64,000 nt of DNA from Siphonodentalium dalli. Lineage: Eukaryota; Mollusca; Scaphopoda; Gadilida; Siphonodentaliidae. Both the position numbers and the translations under genes were made by a program. Shown here piece by piece: positions 35,952 through 46,800 of the stretch (positions are counted from its first letter, which is position 1; every line of letters begins with the position of its first letter). Under the pieces are notes generated by a model, which was given only the letters and a program-made list of their open reading frames with translations, was not told where the DNA came from and ran no database searches. The DNA is taken from NCBI GenBank assembly GCA_032622095.1, contig CP136069.1, positions 10,432,036 to 10,496,035 of the forward strand, in the 5' to 3' direction.

Positions 35952-36343
35952 CCCTTTACCCAACAAACCGGCCAAAACTGGCCAAATAAAGCTTCAACAG
36001 CCTAAAATATCTTCGGTCTGTCTCAATAGAACCATACACATATGGATATCATTGGAATCGGCTCCTTGACCACATTGTGATAGTTACAGTTATGCCCTGT
36101 GCCAATGCATTCTCTTATATATGCGAGTCGACCATAGGTCGCCTCGCATATATAAGAGAATGCATTGGCCTAAAAAAAATCTTTTTTTAACACTTTTTAC
36201 CATTTTTTCTTACATTCTTTAACAATTTTATAATTTGTAATGTGTTAAGCCAATGCATTCTCTTATATATGCGAGGCGACCTATGGTCGACTCGCATATA
36301 TAAGAGAATGCATTGGCACAGGGCCGTTCTGTTGGGTAAAGGT
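35952..36343. mobile_element. piggyBac-like MITE family P, copy 4
   Basis: TTAA at 35948-35951 and 36344-36347. Two intact hairpins. Confidence 0.92.
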
Positions 36344-36568
36344 TTAAATGAAAGAAATGTTGAAATGTTCAGCATAACCACAAAGCCAATAGAGAAAATT
36401 CATTTGAAATAAATTAATGTTTGACTTTCTACACATACAAGATACCAACGTCAATATGGAAAACTGGAAGATATCATTAATTAAAAGTGACCCATGTGAT
36501 CATTTTAACAGATTATATGAATATAATGATTTGACAATTTACAAGAACTACACACATGACGACTGTAC

Positions 36569-36989
36569 AAGGCCTAGGAATATGGTGCCGGACATATGCA
36601 GAATAAGGTCATCAGAGGGTGAATTCAGTGATGCTCTCCAAATTCACCCTCTGTGGGACCTCATTCTGCTTAGGTCACATCTTCTCTGGGAAGTATCTTT
36701 ATTATCAAATTAACAAGTTTTCAGTTTTCTTTTGAAACTTCATCAGAAAGATTCTTTTTCTTTTTTAGTTTAGTTTCTCTATATCCCCAAATTGGCAGAT
36801 GACACATTGCATAATCGAGGTTCCTAATGGGTGTCAATCACAATATTCGCCATTTGGGAACTTCAATCTGAGTCAATGTCTCCCATAGCAGATGAGGCCA
36901 AAGCAGAATGAGGTCCCCAGAGGGTGAATTTGGTGAGAGTCACTAAATTTATGATTCAGCAAATGTCCGGCACCATATTCTCAGGCCTG
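36569..36989. mobile_element. hAT-like MITE family G, subtype with GGCCT ends
   Basis: The left end AGGCCTAGGAATATGGTGCC and inverted right end GGCACCATATTCTCAGGCCT are flanked by the 8-bp duplication GACTGTAC (36561-36568 and 36990-36997). Internal GAGGTC/GACCTC hairpins are present. An 8-bp duplication is typical of hAT elements. Confidence 0.85.
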
Positions 36990-37209
36990 GACTGTACACA
37001 CAATGATATGAGGGTTCTGATTGGTTGATTTATGTACACACAATGATATGAGGGTTTTGATTGGTTCATTTATGCAAACAATTGTATGAAGAAATATGTT
37101 CACCCGACTAATGATATGGATGAGAAGTTATGAGAATCGTATTTGATTCTGAGTCTGAATGTGCTTTATCTGCTAAACTATGTTACAAACTGGTCTCTAC
37201 AGACCCATC

Positions 37210-37660
37210 TGTTGTACAGTTACCTCCCTTGTCATTGTATAGACTAGTTCCAATGTAGAGTTACCATTCTTGCCATTGTACTGACAAGTACTATAGTAAT
37301 AAGAGTTGCTGTCCTTGTTATTGAACACACTAGCTCTGATGTAGAATGTCTGTCCTTGCCATTATACAGATAAGTTTTGATAATAATATTGTTTGTCAAT
37401 GCCATTGTACAAACATGTTCTGATAATAGAGTTACTGTTATTGCCATTGTACAGACTAGCTCTAATGTAGAGTTGCTGTTCTTGCCATTATACAGACAAA
37501 TTCTGATCATAGAGTTGCTACCCTTGCCATCGTACAGACAAGTCCTGATAATAGAGACCAAGAGTTGCTGTTCTTGCCTTTGATCAAACAAGTTATGATG
37601 TAGAGTTGCTGTTCTTGCCACTGTACTGACAAGTTCTGATATAGAGTTACTGTCCTTGCC
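37210..37660. repeat. Degenerate ~42-bp tandem repeat
   Basis: TTGCCATTGTACAGAC, TCTGATAATAGAGTTGCTGT and variants repeat about ten times with considerable divergence. The 125-codon minus-strand frame across it is repeat-derived. Confidence 0.8.
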
Positions 37661-37935
37661 ATTTTTAGAATTTATTGCACTGTTTCAAAAAGTGGTGCAG
37701 TCTGGCACTAATAAGTTAGTCTCCTTGTTAACATGTGGACAAGTAGTTCATTATGAGTTTATTTCCTGCACCACTCCTATCCCCTTGGCCCTGATATAGA
37801 GTTACTGTCCTTGCTAACATGTAGATATGTGGTTGATTCTGGTTTTGTAGCTGTGTCACTCCCATTGTGGAGACTGATAGCGGCCAGCATTGTTCATTTG
37901 GTTGAAGTGTGCTGATTACTGTAGCAGATATGTTA

Positions 37936-38200
37936 CCTGTGAAAAATAATTCCAGCATATATATAAAGTTTAATGTTTAACCCACAGGGAGCCTCACACA
38001 GATGGAAGCATGCACTGCAGAGTGTCGTCTGCTGCAGCCTATGTGGGGCTCTATATGGGTCATGAAACCTGTGAAAAATAATTCCAGCATATATATAATG
38101 TTCATTGTTTAAACCACAGGGAGCCTCACACAGATGGAAGCATGCACGCAGAGTGTCGTCTGCTGCAGCCTATGTGGGGCTCTATATGGGTCATGAAACC
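37936..38200. repeat. ~132-bp tandem duplication carrying two family R elements
   Basis: ACCTGTGAAAAATAATTCCA begins each unit (about 37936 and 38068) and a third partial unit starts near 38199. Each full unit holds a family R element (37976-38061 and 38108-38191), so an insertion was duplicated together with its flank. Confidence 0.85.
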
Positions 38201-38257
38201 TGTGAAAAATAATGCCAGCATAAATATGTAACATTTCAGATTCATTTATCTGGGAGG

Positions 38258-38460
38258 TTGGGTATCTTATATAGGGCACCTCGCATATATATCGGTAAGA
38301 GAATGCTTTGGCCTAACATTGGCCTAACAATATTTACCTTGACCTTGTAAGCCAGTGCATTCTCTTATATATGTGAGGCTCCCTAAGGGAGACTCGTATA
38401 TATAAGAGAATGCACTGGCACATGGTCTTTAATGCTGCACCAGCGCACCTTCAATACAGG
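38258..38460. mobile_element. Subfamily Q MITE, partial
   Basis: Contains GCACCTCGCATATATA, ACCTTGACCTTGTAAGCCAG and CTGCACCAGCGCACCTTC, matching 28250-28465. Confidence 0.65.
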
Positions 38461-38567
38461 AAAAATTCAGATTCATTTATCTAGCAGGTTTAACCCTGCA
38501 AATAGTGTGACTTTCTTTAGAAGAAGGCTATTCATTATATTTAAGGAGCATTTAAGTACACACATAT

Positions 38568-38790
38568 ACAAGCCTTGAAATAGGGTGTCTGTCATTTGCA
38601 AAATGAGGTCCCCAGAGGGTGAATTTAGTGATGCTACCCCGCATAGCGGGCTAGCATCACCAAATGCACCCTCCGAGAACCTCATTCTGCTGAGGTGTAA
38701 GCAGAATGAGGTCCCCAGAGGGTAGCATCACTAAATTCACCCTCTGGGGACCTCATTCTGCAAATGTCAGACACGGTATTTCAAGGCTTA
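38568..38790. mobile_element. hAT-like MITE family G, short form
   Basis: CAAGCCTTGAAATAGGGTGT at the left, inverted at the right, flanked by CACATATA (38560-38567 and 38791-38798). Two back-to-back hairpins of GAATGAGGTCCCCAGAGGGT. Confidence 0.88.
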
Positions 38791-38798
38791 CACATATA

Positions 38799-39662
38799 CA
38801 AGCCTGAATTTAGTGTATCTGACATTTGCAAAATGAGGTCCCAGAGGGTGAAGGCTACATCACCAAATTCATCCCTTAGGGACCTCATTCTGCTTAGGCC
38901 TCATCTTCTGGGAAGTATCTATAAGTCTCAAAATAACATTGTTTTTAGTTACATTTTCCCTTCTGTCCAGTTTCGATATCCCCTAATTTGCAGAAGATAA
39001 AATACATTATCGAGGTGACTAGTAAATGGGTGAACTTCATTAACCCTTTGAGTGCCACGGGCCGATCTCATCGGCCCTAATTTACGGTGTAAAATCGGCC
39101 CTAAAAAAAAATAAAAAATAAATTTTGTTCGGGTATGCTTAAGCATGCTATAGCGAATTTAATAACAAACTGGATAAAACCTTAGGGGCATGTTATAACT
39201 CAAAACTATCACCAAGTATTCATAGTAATAATTTTGATGCCCATAAAAGACATAAGATTTCCTGGCACTAAACCTACTAAATAAGTCTGTTAAAGAATAT
39301 AAAACAAAATAATTAAAATTGTAAAAAATTGTAAAAAATAATAACAAAAGATGAAAAATTGTTAGGCCAATGCATTCTCTTATATATGCGAGGCGACCTA
39401 TGGTTGCCTCGCATATATAAGAGAATGCATTGGCACAGGGTATATGGGTTGATACAAAAATCGAACCTGGCACGCAAAGGGTTAAACTTCAACTGAGGAA
39501 CTTCAATCTGATCCTAGGTCTCCCATAGCAGTTGAGGCCCTGCAGAATAAGGTCCCCAGGGGGGAATTTGGCGATACTAGCCCGCTATGTGGGATAGCGT
39601 CACTAAATTCACCCCCTGGGGAGCTCATTCTGAAAATGACAGGTGCACTAAACTCAGACTTG
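38799..39662. mobile_element. hAT-like MITE family G, long form, split by a family P relative
   Basis: It begins CAAGCCTGAATTTAGTGT directly after the CACATATA duplication of its neighbour and ends CACTAAACTCAGACTTG. The copy is interrupted at 39040-39485 by a TTAA element. The uninterrupted relative at 30272-30735 confirms the join. Confidence 0.75.
39044..39481. mobile_element. piggyBac-like MITE, family P relative, nested
   Basis: TTAA (39040-39043 and 39482-39485). Ends CCCTTTGAGTGCCACGGG and CCTGGCACGCAAAGGG. One CCAATGCATTCTCTTATATA hairpin remains near the right end. The left contains a CGGCCCTAA...TCGGCCCTAA direct repeat. Confidence 0.88.
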
Positions 39663-39900
39663 TTCACAATTCAATCATAATGGGACCAGACATCTTTGCT
39701 TCTGGAGTGCCGAATCCGGGAGATTGATCTTCCAATTTTGGGTGATCCGACTCAAATTCAGAATTTTTATGACTAAAATATTTCTAATTTTACTCCAATT
39801 ATTACCATATAACGCAATGTGGGTAACAGCATAACAAAACCTTAACATATCAGTTCAACTTGAACAATAAAATAACTGCTGTACATCAAGAAAGAAATCG

Positions 39901-40795
39901 TGCCCTCCCTTGTGGGGTGTAATGAATCACATTATGACGTAGATATTACCTGCCCTCGTGGGGTGTAATGAATCACATTATGACGTAGATTTCACCTGCC
40001 CTCGTGGTGTTTATGAACTCACAATATGAAGTAGATTTCACCTGCCCTCGTGGTGTTTATGAACTCACAATATGAAGTAGATTTCACCTGCCCTCGTGGT
40101 GTTTATGAACTCACAATATGAAGTAGATTTCACCTGCCCTCGTGGTGTTTATGAACTCACAATATGACGTAGATTTTGCCTGCCCTCGTTCTGTTTATGA
40201 ACTCACATTATGACGTAGATCTCACCTGCCCTCGTTGTGTTTATGAACTCACATTATGACGTAGATCTCACCTACCCTCGTTGTGTTTATGAACTCACAT
40301 TATGACGTTGATTTTGCCTGCCCTTGTGGGGTGTAATGAATCACATTATGACGTTGATTTTGCCTGCCCTCGTGGTGTTTATGAACTCACAATATGAAGT
40401 AGATTTCACCTGCCCTCGTGGTGTTTATGAACTCACAATATGAAGTAGATTTCACCTGCCCTCGTGGTGTTTATGAACTCACAATATGAAGTAGATTTCA
40501 CCTGCCCTCGTGGTGTTTATGAACTCACAATATGACGTAGATTTTGCCTGCCCTCGTTCTGTTTATGAACTCACATTATGACGTAGATCTCACCTGCCCT
40601 CGTTGTGTTTATGAACTCACATTATGACGTAGATCTCACCTACCCTCGTTGTGTTTATGAACTCACATTATGACGTAGATTTTACCTGCCCTCGAGGGGT
40701 GTGTATGAACTCACATTATGGCGTAGATTTTACCTGCCCTCATTGTGTTTATGAACTCACATTATGACGTAGATTTTGCCTGCCCTCGTGGCCGT
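39901..40795. repeat. 46-bp satellite made from the Rapgef1 coding end
   Basis: About 19 units. Read on the minus strand each contains CCACGAGGGCAG, then GTAAAATC, GTGAAATC or GCAAAATC, then CATAATGTGAGTTCATAAAC. The unit nearest the gene is the actual end of exon 7, including the stop codon. A block of eight units is duplicated (about 40005-40320 and 40372-40690). Confidence 0.95.
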
Positions 40796-40894
40796 ATCTT
40801 CTCTGAAATCTGCCAGAGTGCTTCTTCACTGAGATAATCTTCAAAATGGTTGAGAACGGCTAATATCTTCTCGTTCTTCTTAATCTCATAGTTA
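40762..40894 (-). CDS. rapgef1: rapgef1 terminal exon 7
   Basis: Acceptor TATTTTCAG|TAAC. Encodes NYEIKKNEKILAVLNHFEDY, LSEEALWQISEKIRPRG and QAKSTS, with stop TAA at 40762-40764. The length after IRPR (six residues) is short, as expected near the C3G C-terminus. Alternatively CAG|GC or GT sites in the repeat could act as donors to a further exon; none was recognised downstream. No AATAAA on the minus strand was seen between 39663 and 39900. Confidence 0.8.
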
Positions 40895-43800
40895 CTGAAA
40901 ATAGACAATAGTTAAGATGCATTATCCGATTAATCACCCCTAAATTAAAGGTACTCAATCCGATCAGACGCTCCTAAATTACTATTTCTTTGGCTTCAGG
41001 GATAAACAATATGATTTGAGTTGAGGAACCCACTCATCAAAGCTCAGAGTGAACAGATATAAATTTTTGAAATCTGATATTTCTCGAGATATGTACTTTT
41101 TAACGCCTGGCAAATATTCGTCAAACCAAATTCTTCTCCGACCAAATTGTGAATGAAGATGGATAACTCTAAAATCAAGTGGCTTTGTGTGTCAGATATT
41201 TAATATTCCGGCCAGATTTTGTTGAACAACATGTTGATAATTAACACGTTTTGAACACATTTATACCATAGTTGACAGTGGTTAGCATTATTTTGCTGTA
41301 ATTAATTGATTCTGATAACTAGGTCTCCCATAGAAGTTGAGGCCTAAGCAGAATGAGGTCCCCAGAGGGTGAATTTGGTTATGTTAGCCCGCTATGTGGG
41401 ATAGCGTCACTAAATTCACCCTCTGGGGAAATGTCAGACACACTAAATTCAGGCTTGTGTACAGTTTGTCAAGATGCAAACAGTTCCGAAACAAACAAAT
41501 TTGACAAATAAATTTGGTGAGAATACCAGAACTAAATTTATCAAGGTATAAGAATAGAGAACGGGAGATGAATTTGTATAGTGTATCAAATATGTGATGA
41601 AATGAATCGTGAATTGAATCATAAAGAATGAATTGTGATGCTTTGAAATTTTGATGATGCATTGAATCATTTACAGGCCTAACTCACCATTTCCTGAACC
41701 TCCGCATACTGTCTAGAATGTTGAATTGTGATGCATTGAATCATTACAGGCCTAACTCACCATTTCTTGAACCTCCACATACTGTCTAGACTGTTGAATT
41801 GTGATGCATTGAATCATTACAGGCCTAACTCACCATTTCTTGAACCTCCGCATACTGTCTAGAATGTTGAATTGTGATGCATTGAATCATTACAGGCCTA
41901 ACTCACCATTTCTTGAACCTCCGCATACTGTCTAGAATGTTGAATTGTGATGCATTGAATCATTACTGGCCTAACTCACCATTTATTGAACCTCCGCATA
42001 ATGTCTAGAATGTTGAATTGTGATGCATTGAATCATTACTGGCCTAACTCACCATTTATTGAACCTCCGCATACTGTCTAGAATGTTGAATTGTGATGCA
42101 TTGAATCATTACAGGCCTAACTCACCATTTCTTGAACCTCCGCATACTGTCTAGAATGTTGAATTGTGATGCATTGAATCATTACAGGCCTAACTCACCA
42201 TTTCTTGAACCTCCGCATACTGTCTAGAATGTTGAATTGAATTGTGATGCATTGAATCATTACAGGTCTAACTCACCATTTCTTGAACCTCCGCGTACTG
42301 TCTAGAATGTTGAATTGTGATGCATTGAATCATTACAGGCCTAACTCACCATTTCTTGAACCTCCGCATACTGTCTAGAATGTTGAATTGTGATGCATTG
42401 AATCACTACAGGCCTAACTCACCATTTCTTGAACCTCCGCATACTGTCTAGAATGTTGAATTGTGATGCATTGAATCATTACTGGCCTAACTCACCATTT
42501 ATTGAACCTCCGCATACTGTCTAGAATGTTGAATTGTGATGCATTGAATCATTACAGGCCTAACTCACCATTTCTTGAACCTCCGCATACTGTCTAGAAT
42601 GTTGAATTGTGATGCATTGAATCATTACAGGTCTAACTCACCATTTCTTGAACCTCCGCATACTGTCTAGAATGTTGAATTGAATTGTGATGCATTGAAT
42701 CATTACAGGTCTAACTCACCATTTCTTGAACCTCCGCGTACTGTCTAGAATGTTGAATTGTGATGCATTGAATCATTACAGGCCTAACTCACCATTTCTT
42801 GAACCTCCGCATACTGTCTAGATTGTTGAATTGTGATGCATTGAATCATTTACAGGCTAACTCACCATTTCTTGAACCTCCGCATACTGTCTAGAATGTT
42901 GAATTGTGATGCATTGAATCATTACAGGTCTAACTCACCATTTCTTGAACCTCCGCGTACTGTCTAGAATGTTGAATTGTGATGCATTGAATCATTACAG
43001 GTCTAACTCACCATTTCCTGAACCTCCGCATACTGTCTAGATTGTTGAATTGTGATGCATTGAATCATTACAGGCCTAACTCACCATTTCTTGAACCTCC
43101 GCATACTGTCTAGAATGTTGAATTGAATTGTGATGCATTGAATCATTACAGGTCTAACTCACCATTTCTTGAACCTCCGCATACTGTCTAGACTGTTGAA
43201 TTGTGATGCATTGAATCATTACAGGCCTAACTCACCATTTCTTGAACCTCCGCATACTGTCTAGAATGTTGAATTGTGATGCATTGAATCATTACAGGCC
43301 TAACTCACCATTTCTTGAACCTCCGCATACTGTCTAGAATGTTGAATTGTGATGCATTGAATCATTACAGGTCTAACTCACCATTTCTTGAACCTCCGCA
43401 TACTGTCTAGATTGTTGAATTGTGATGCATTGAATCATTACAGGCCTAACTCACCATTTCTTGAACCTCCGCATACTGTCTAGAATGTTGAATTGTGATG
43501 CATTGAATCATTACAGGCCTAACTCACCATTTCTTGAACCTCCGCATACTGTCTAGAATGTTGAATTGTGATGCATTGAATCATTACAGGTCTAACTCAC
43601 CATTTCTTGAACCTCCGCATACTGTCTAGATTGTTGAATTGTGATGCATTGAATCATTACAGGCCTAACTCACCATTTCTTGAACCTCCGCATACTGTCT
43701 AGAATGTTGAATTGTGATGCATTGAATCATTACAGGTCTAACTCACCATTTCTTGAACCTCCGCATACTGTCTAGATTGTTGAATTGTGATGCATTGAAT

Positions 43801-46800
43801 CATTACAGGTCTAACTCACCATTTCTTGAACCTCCGCATACTGTCTAGACTGTTGAATTGTGATGCATTGAATCATTACAGGCCTAACTCACCATTTCTT
43901 GAACCTCCGCATACTGTCTAGAATGTTGAATTGTGATGCATTGAATCATTACAGGCCTAACTCACCATTTCTTGAACCTCCGCATACTGTCTAGAATGTT
44001 GAATTGTGATGCATTGAATCATTACAGGCCTAACTCACCATTTCTTGAACCTCCGCATACTGTCTAGAATGTTGAATTGTGATGCATTGAATCATTACAG
44101 GTCTAACTCACCATTTCTTGAACCTCCGCATACTGTCTAGATTGTTGAATTGTGATGCATTGAATCATTACAGGCCTAACTCACCATTTCTTGAACCTCC
44201 GCATACTGTCTAGAATGTTGAATTGTGATGCATTGAATCATTACAGGCCTAACTCACCATTTCTTGAACCTCCGCATACTGTCTAGAATGTTGAATTGTG
44301 ATGCATTGAATCATTACAGGCCTAACTCACCATTTCTTGAACCTCCGCATACTGTCTAGAATGTTGAATTGTGATGCATTGAATCATTACAGGCCTAACT
44401 CACCATTTCTTGAACCTCCGCATACTGTCTAGAATGTTGAATTGAATTGTGATGCATTGAATCATTTACTGGCCTAACTCACCATTTCTTGAACCTCCGC
44501 ATACTGTCTAGAATGTTGAATTGAATTGTGATGCATTGAATCATTTACTGGCCTAACTCACCATTTCTTGAACCTCCGCATACTGTCTAGAATGTTGAAT
44601 TGTGATGCATTGAATCATGTACAGGCCTAACTCACCATTTCTTGAACCTCCGCATACTGTCTAGAATGTTGAATTGTTGCCATCGTTTGGCGAAGTTAAT
44701 ACTCCCATCCTTGAGTAAGTCTTGGTTTCCAATGTTGATGAAGGTCAGGTCTTGTAATACTAAGCCACTGTAAAAGATAATAAGTAATACGGCTAGGTAA
44801 GGGAGACAACCCGCTATAATAAGTAATAAGGCTAGGTAAGGGAGACAACCCGCTAGGTAAGGGAGACAACCCGCTAGGGCTTCACGGGTTTTCGGTATTT
44901 ATTAACTCATCCATAAACCCTTATTTTTCCCATCGATTTGCTATTTTAAAATCATTGAGTCATACTATTTTTATCTTAGTTTAACCCTTTACCCAACAGA
45001 ATGGCCCTGTGCCAATGCATTCTCTTATATATGCGAGTCGACCATAGGTCGCCTCGCATATATAAGAGAATGCATTGGCTTAACAAATATTAAAAATGAT
45101 AAAATTGTCAAAGAATGTAGAAAAATATTATAAAAAATGTAAGAAAAAATTATAAAATTGTTAAAGAATGTAAGAAAAAATGGTAAAAATTGTTAAAAAA
45201 AAAGAATTTTTTTAGGCCAATGCATTCTCTTATATGAAGAGAATGCATTGGCACAGGGCATAACTGTAACCATCACAATGTGGTCAATGAACCGGTTCCA
45301 ATGATATCCATATTTGTATGGTGTTATTGAGACAGACCGAAGATATTTTAGGCTGTTGAAGCTTTATTTGGGCGTTTTTGGCCGCTTTGTTGGGTAAAGG
45401 GTTAAATTCGCGCACATGTGCAAATAATAGTACTGAGCGAATTTAAATTTAAGCCACTGTAAAAGATAATAAGTAATAAGGCTAGGCTAGGGTTTCACGG
45501 TTTTTCGGTATTTAGTCATACTGCGGTTTTATTTTTATGTAGTCAATATTTGATTACTTGAATAGTCAGTATATTGTGGCATAATATATTTTCTTCTTTT
45601 AGTCGGTTTTACGACAGCAAGCGTACATCATAATTAAATAGGTTAGCGCACATCATCATAGTATACGTTAGCACAAATCAACATAGGATCGGTTAGCGCA
45701 CATCATCATAGTATAGGTTAGCACAAATCAACATAGGATCGGTTAGCGCACATCATCATAGTATAGGTTAGCACAAATCAACATAGGATCGTTTAGCACA
45801 CATCATCATAGTATAGGTTAGCACAAATCAACATAGTATAGGTTAGCGCACGTCATCATAGTATTGGTTAGCGCACGTCATCATAGTATAGGTTAGCACA
45901 AATCAACATAGGATCGGTTAGCGCACATCATCATAGGATTGGTTAGAATTATTCTCGCACATCACAGGATCGTTCAGAATTATTCTCATAATTTTTAAAT
46001 TGCATTCCTTACTCGTATTTAAATTCGCAGAGTACTATTTTTTGCTCAGTGGTAAATTCACCCATTTCCACAAAAGTATTGTATCCAATGGAAGTATCGT
46101 TTCTTGGTCCAATGATAAATTTAAATAAATGGTCAGCCGACCACAATGTCCACCGACAATGTGGCAAGTCGATGCCGCTTTGTTAAAGAAATTAAAAACA
46201 ATGTTGAAATTTTCTCAGTCGAAAAGTTTAATAACTCTGTAAAAAAAAAAATCCGTCATCTATAAACATGTTGCACATATCCAATATGTGGATAACAAAA
46301 ATACTCTGAACTTTCAAATCTCTGGGATGAAATCTGTAGGAGATGATTACACCATGAAGGTACTCAAAAGTGTGACGGATGGATGTCTCGACGTCTCAAC
46401 AAACGGATGAACGGATGGACAGAGCCCATTTCTATAGTCCCCCCTTTTCTTTCAGAAAGTCGGGGGACAATAGCTAAAGATATCATTGTCATGAAATAGG
46501 ATGATAGTGACAATAACGACCGTGTAAATATGATCTGATATCAGAAGTCATCGATTATAGATCATAGTTGGGCAATGTATACAACTCATTATCCATAAAC
46601 CCTTATTTTTCCTATCGATTTGCTAATTTAAAATCTTTGAATCATACTATTTTTTATCTTAGTTTAACCCTTTACCCAACAGAACGGCCCTGTGCCAATG
46701 CATTCTCTTATATATGCGAGTCGACCATAGATCGCCTCGCATATATAAGAGAATGCATTGGCTTAACACATATTAAAAATGATAAAAAAATTTTAGGCCA

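Noticed and set aside
37820-37937. Minus-strand stretch after TTTTTCACAG as an exon downstream of Rapgef1
   Set aside because: No family resemblance, it runs into a degenerate repeat, and the Rapgef1 frame already stops at 40762.
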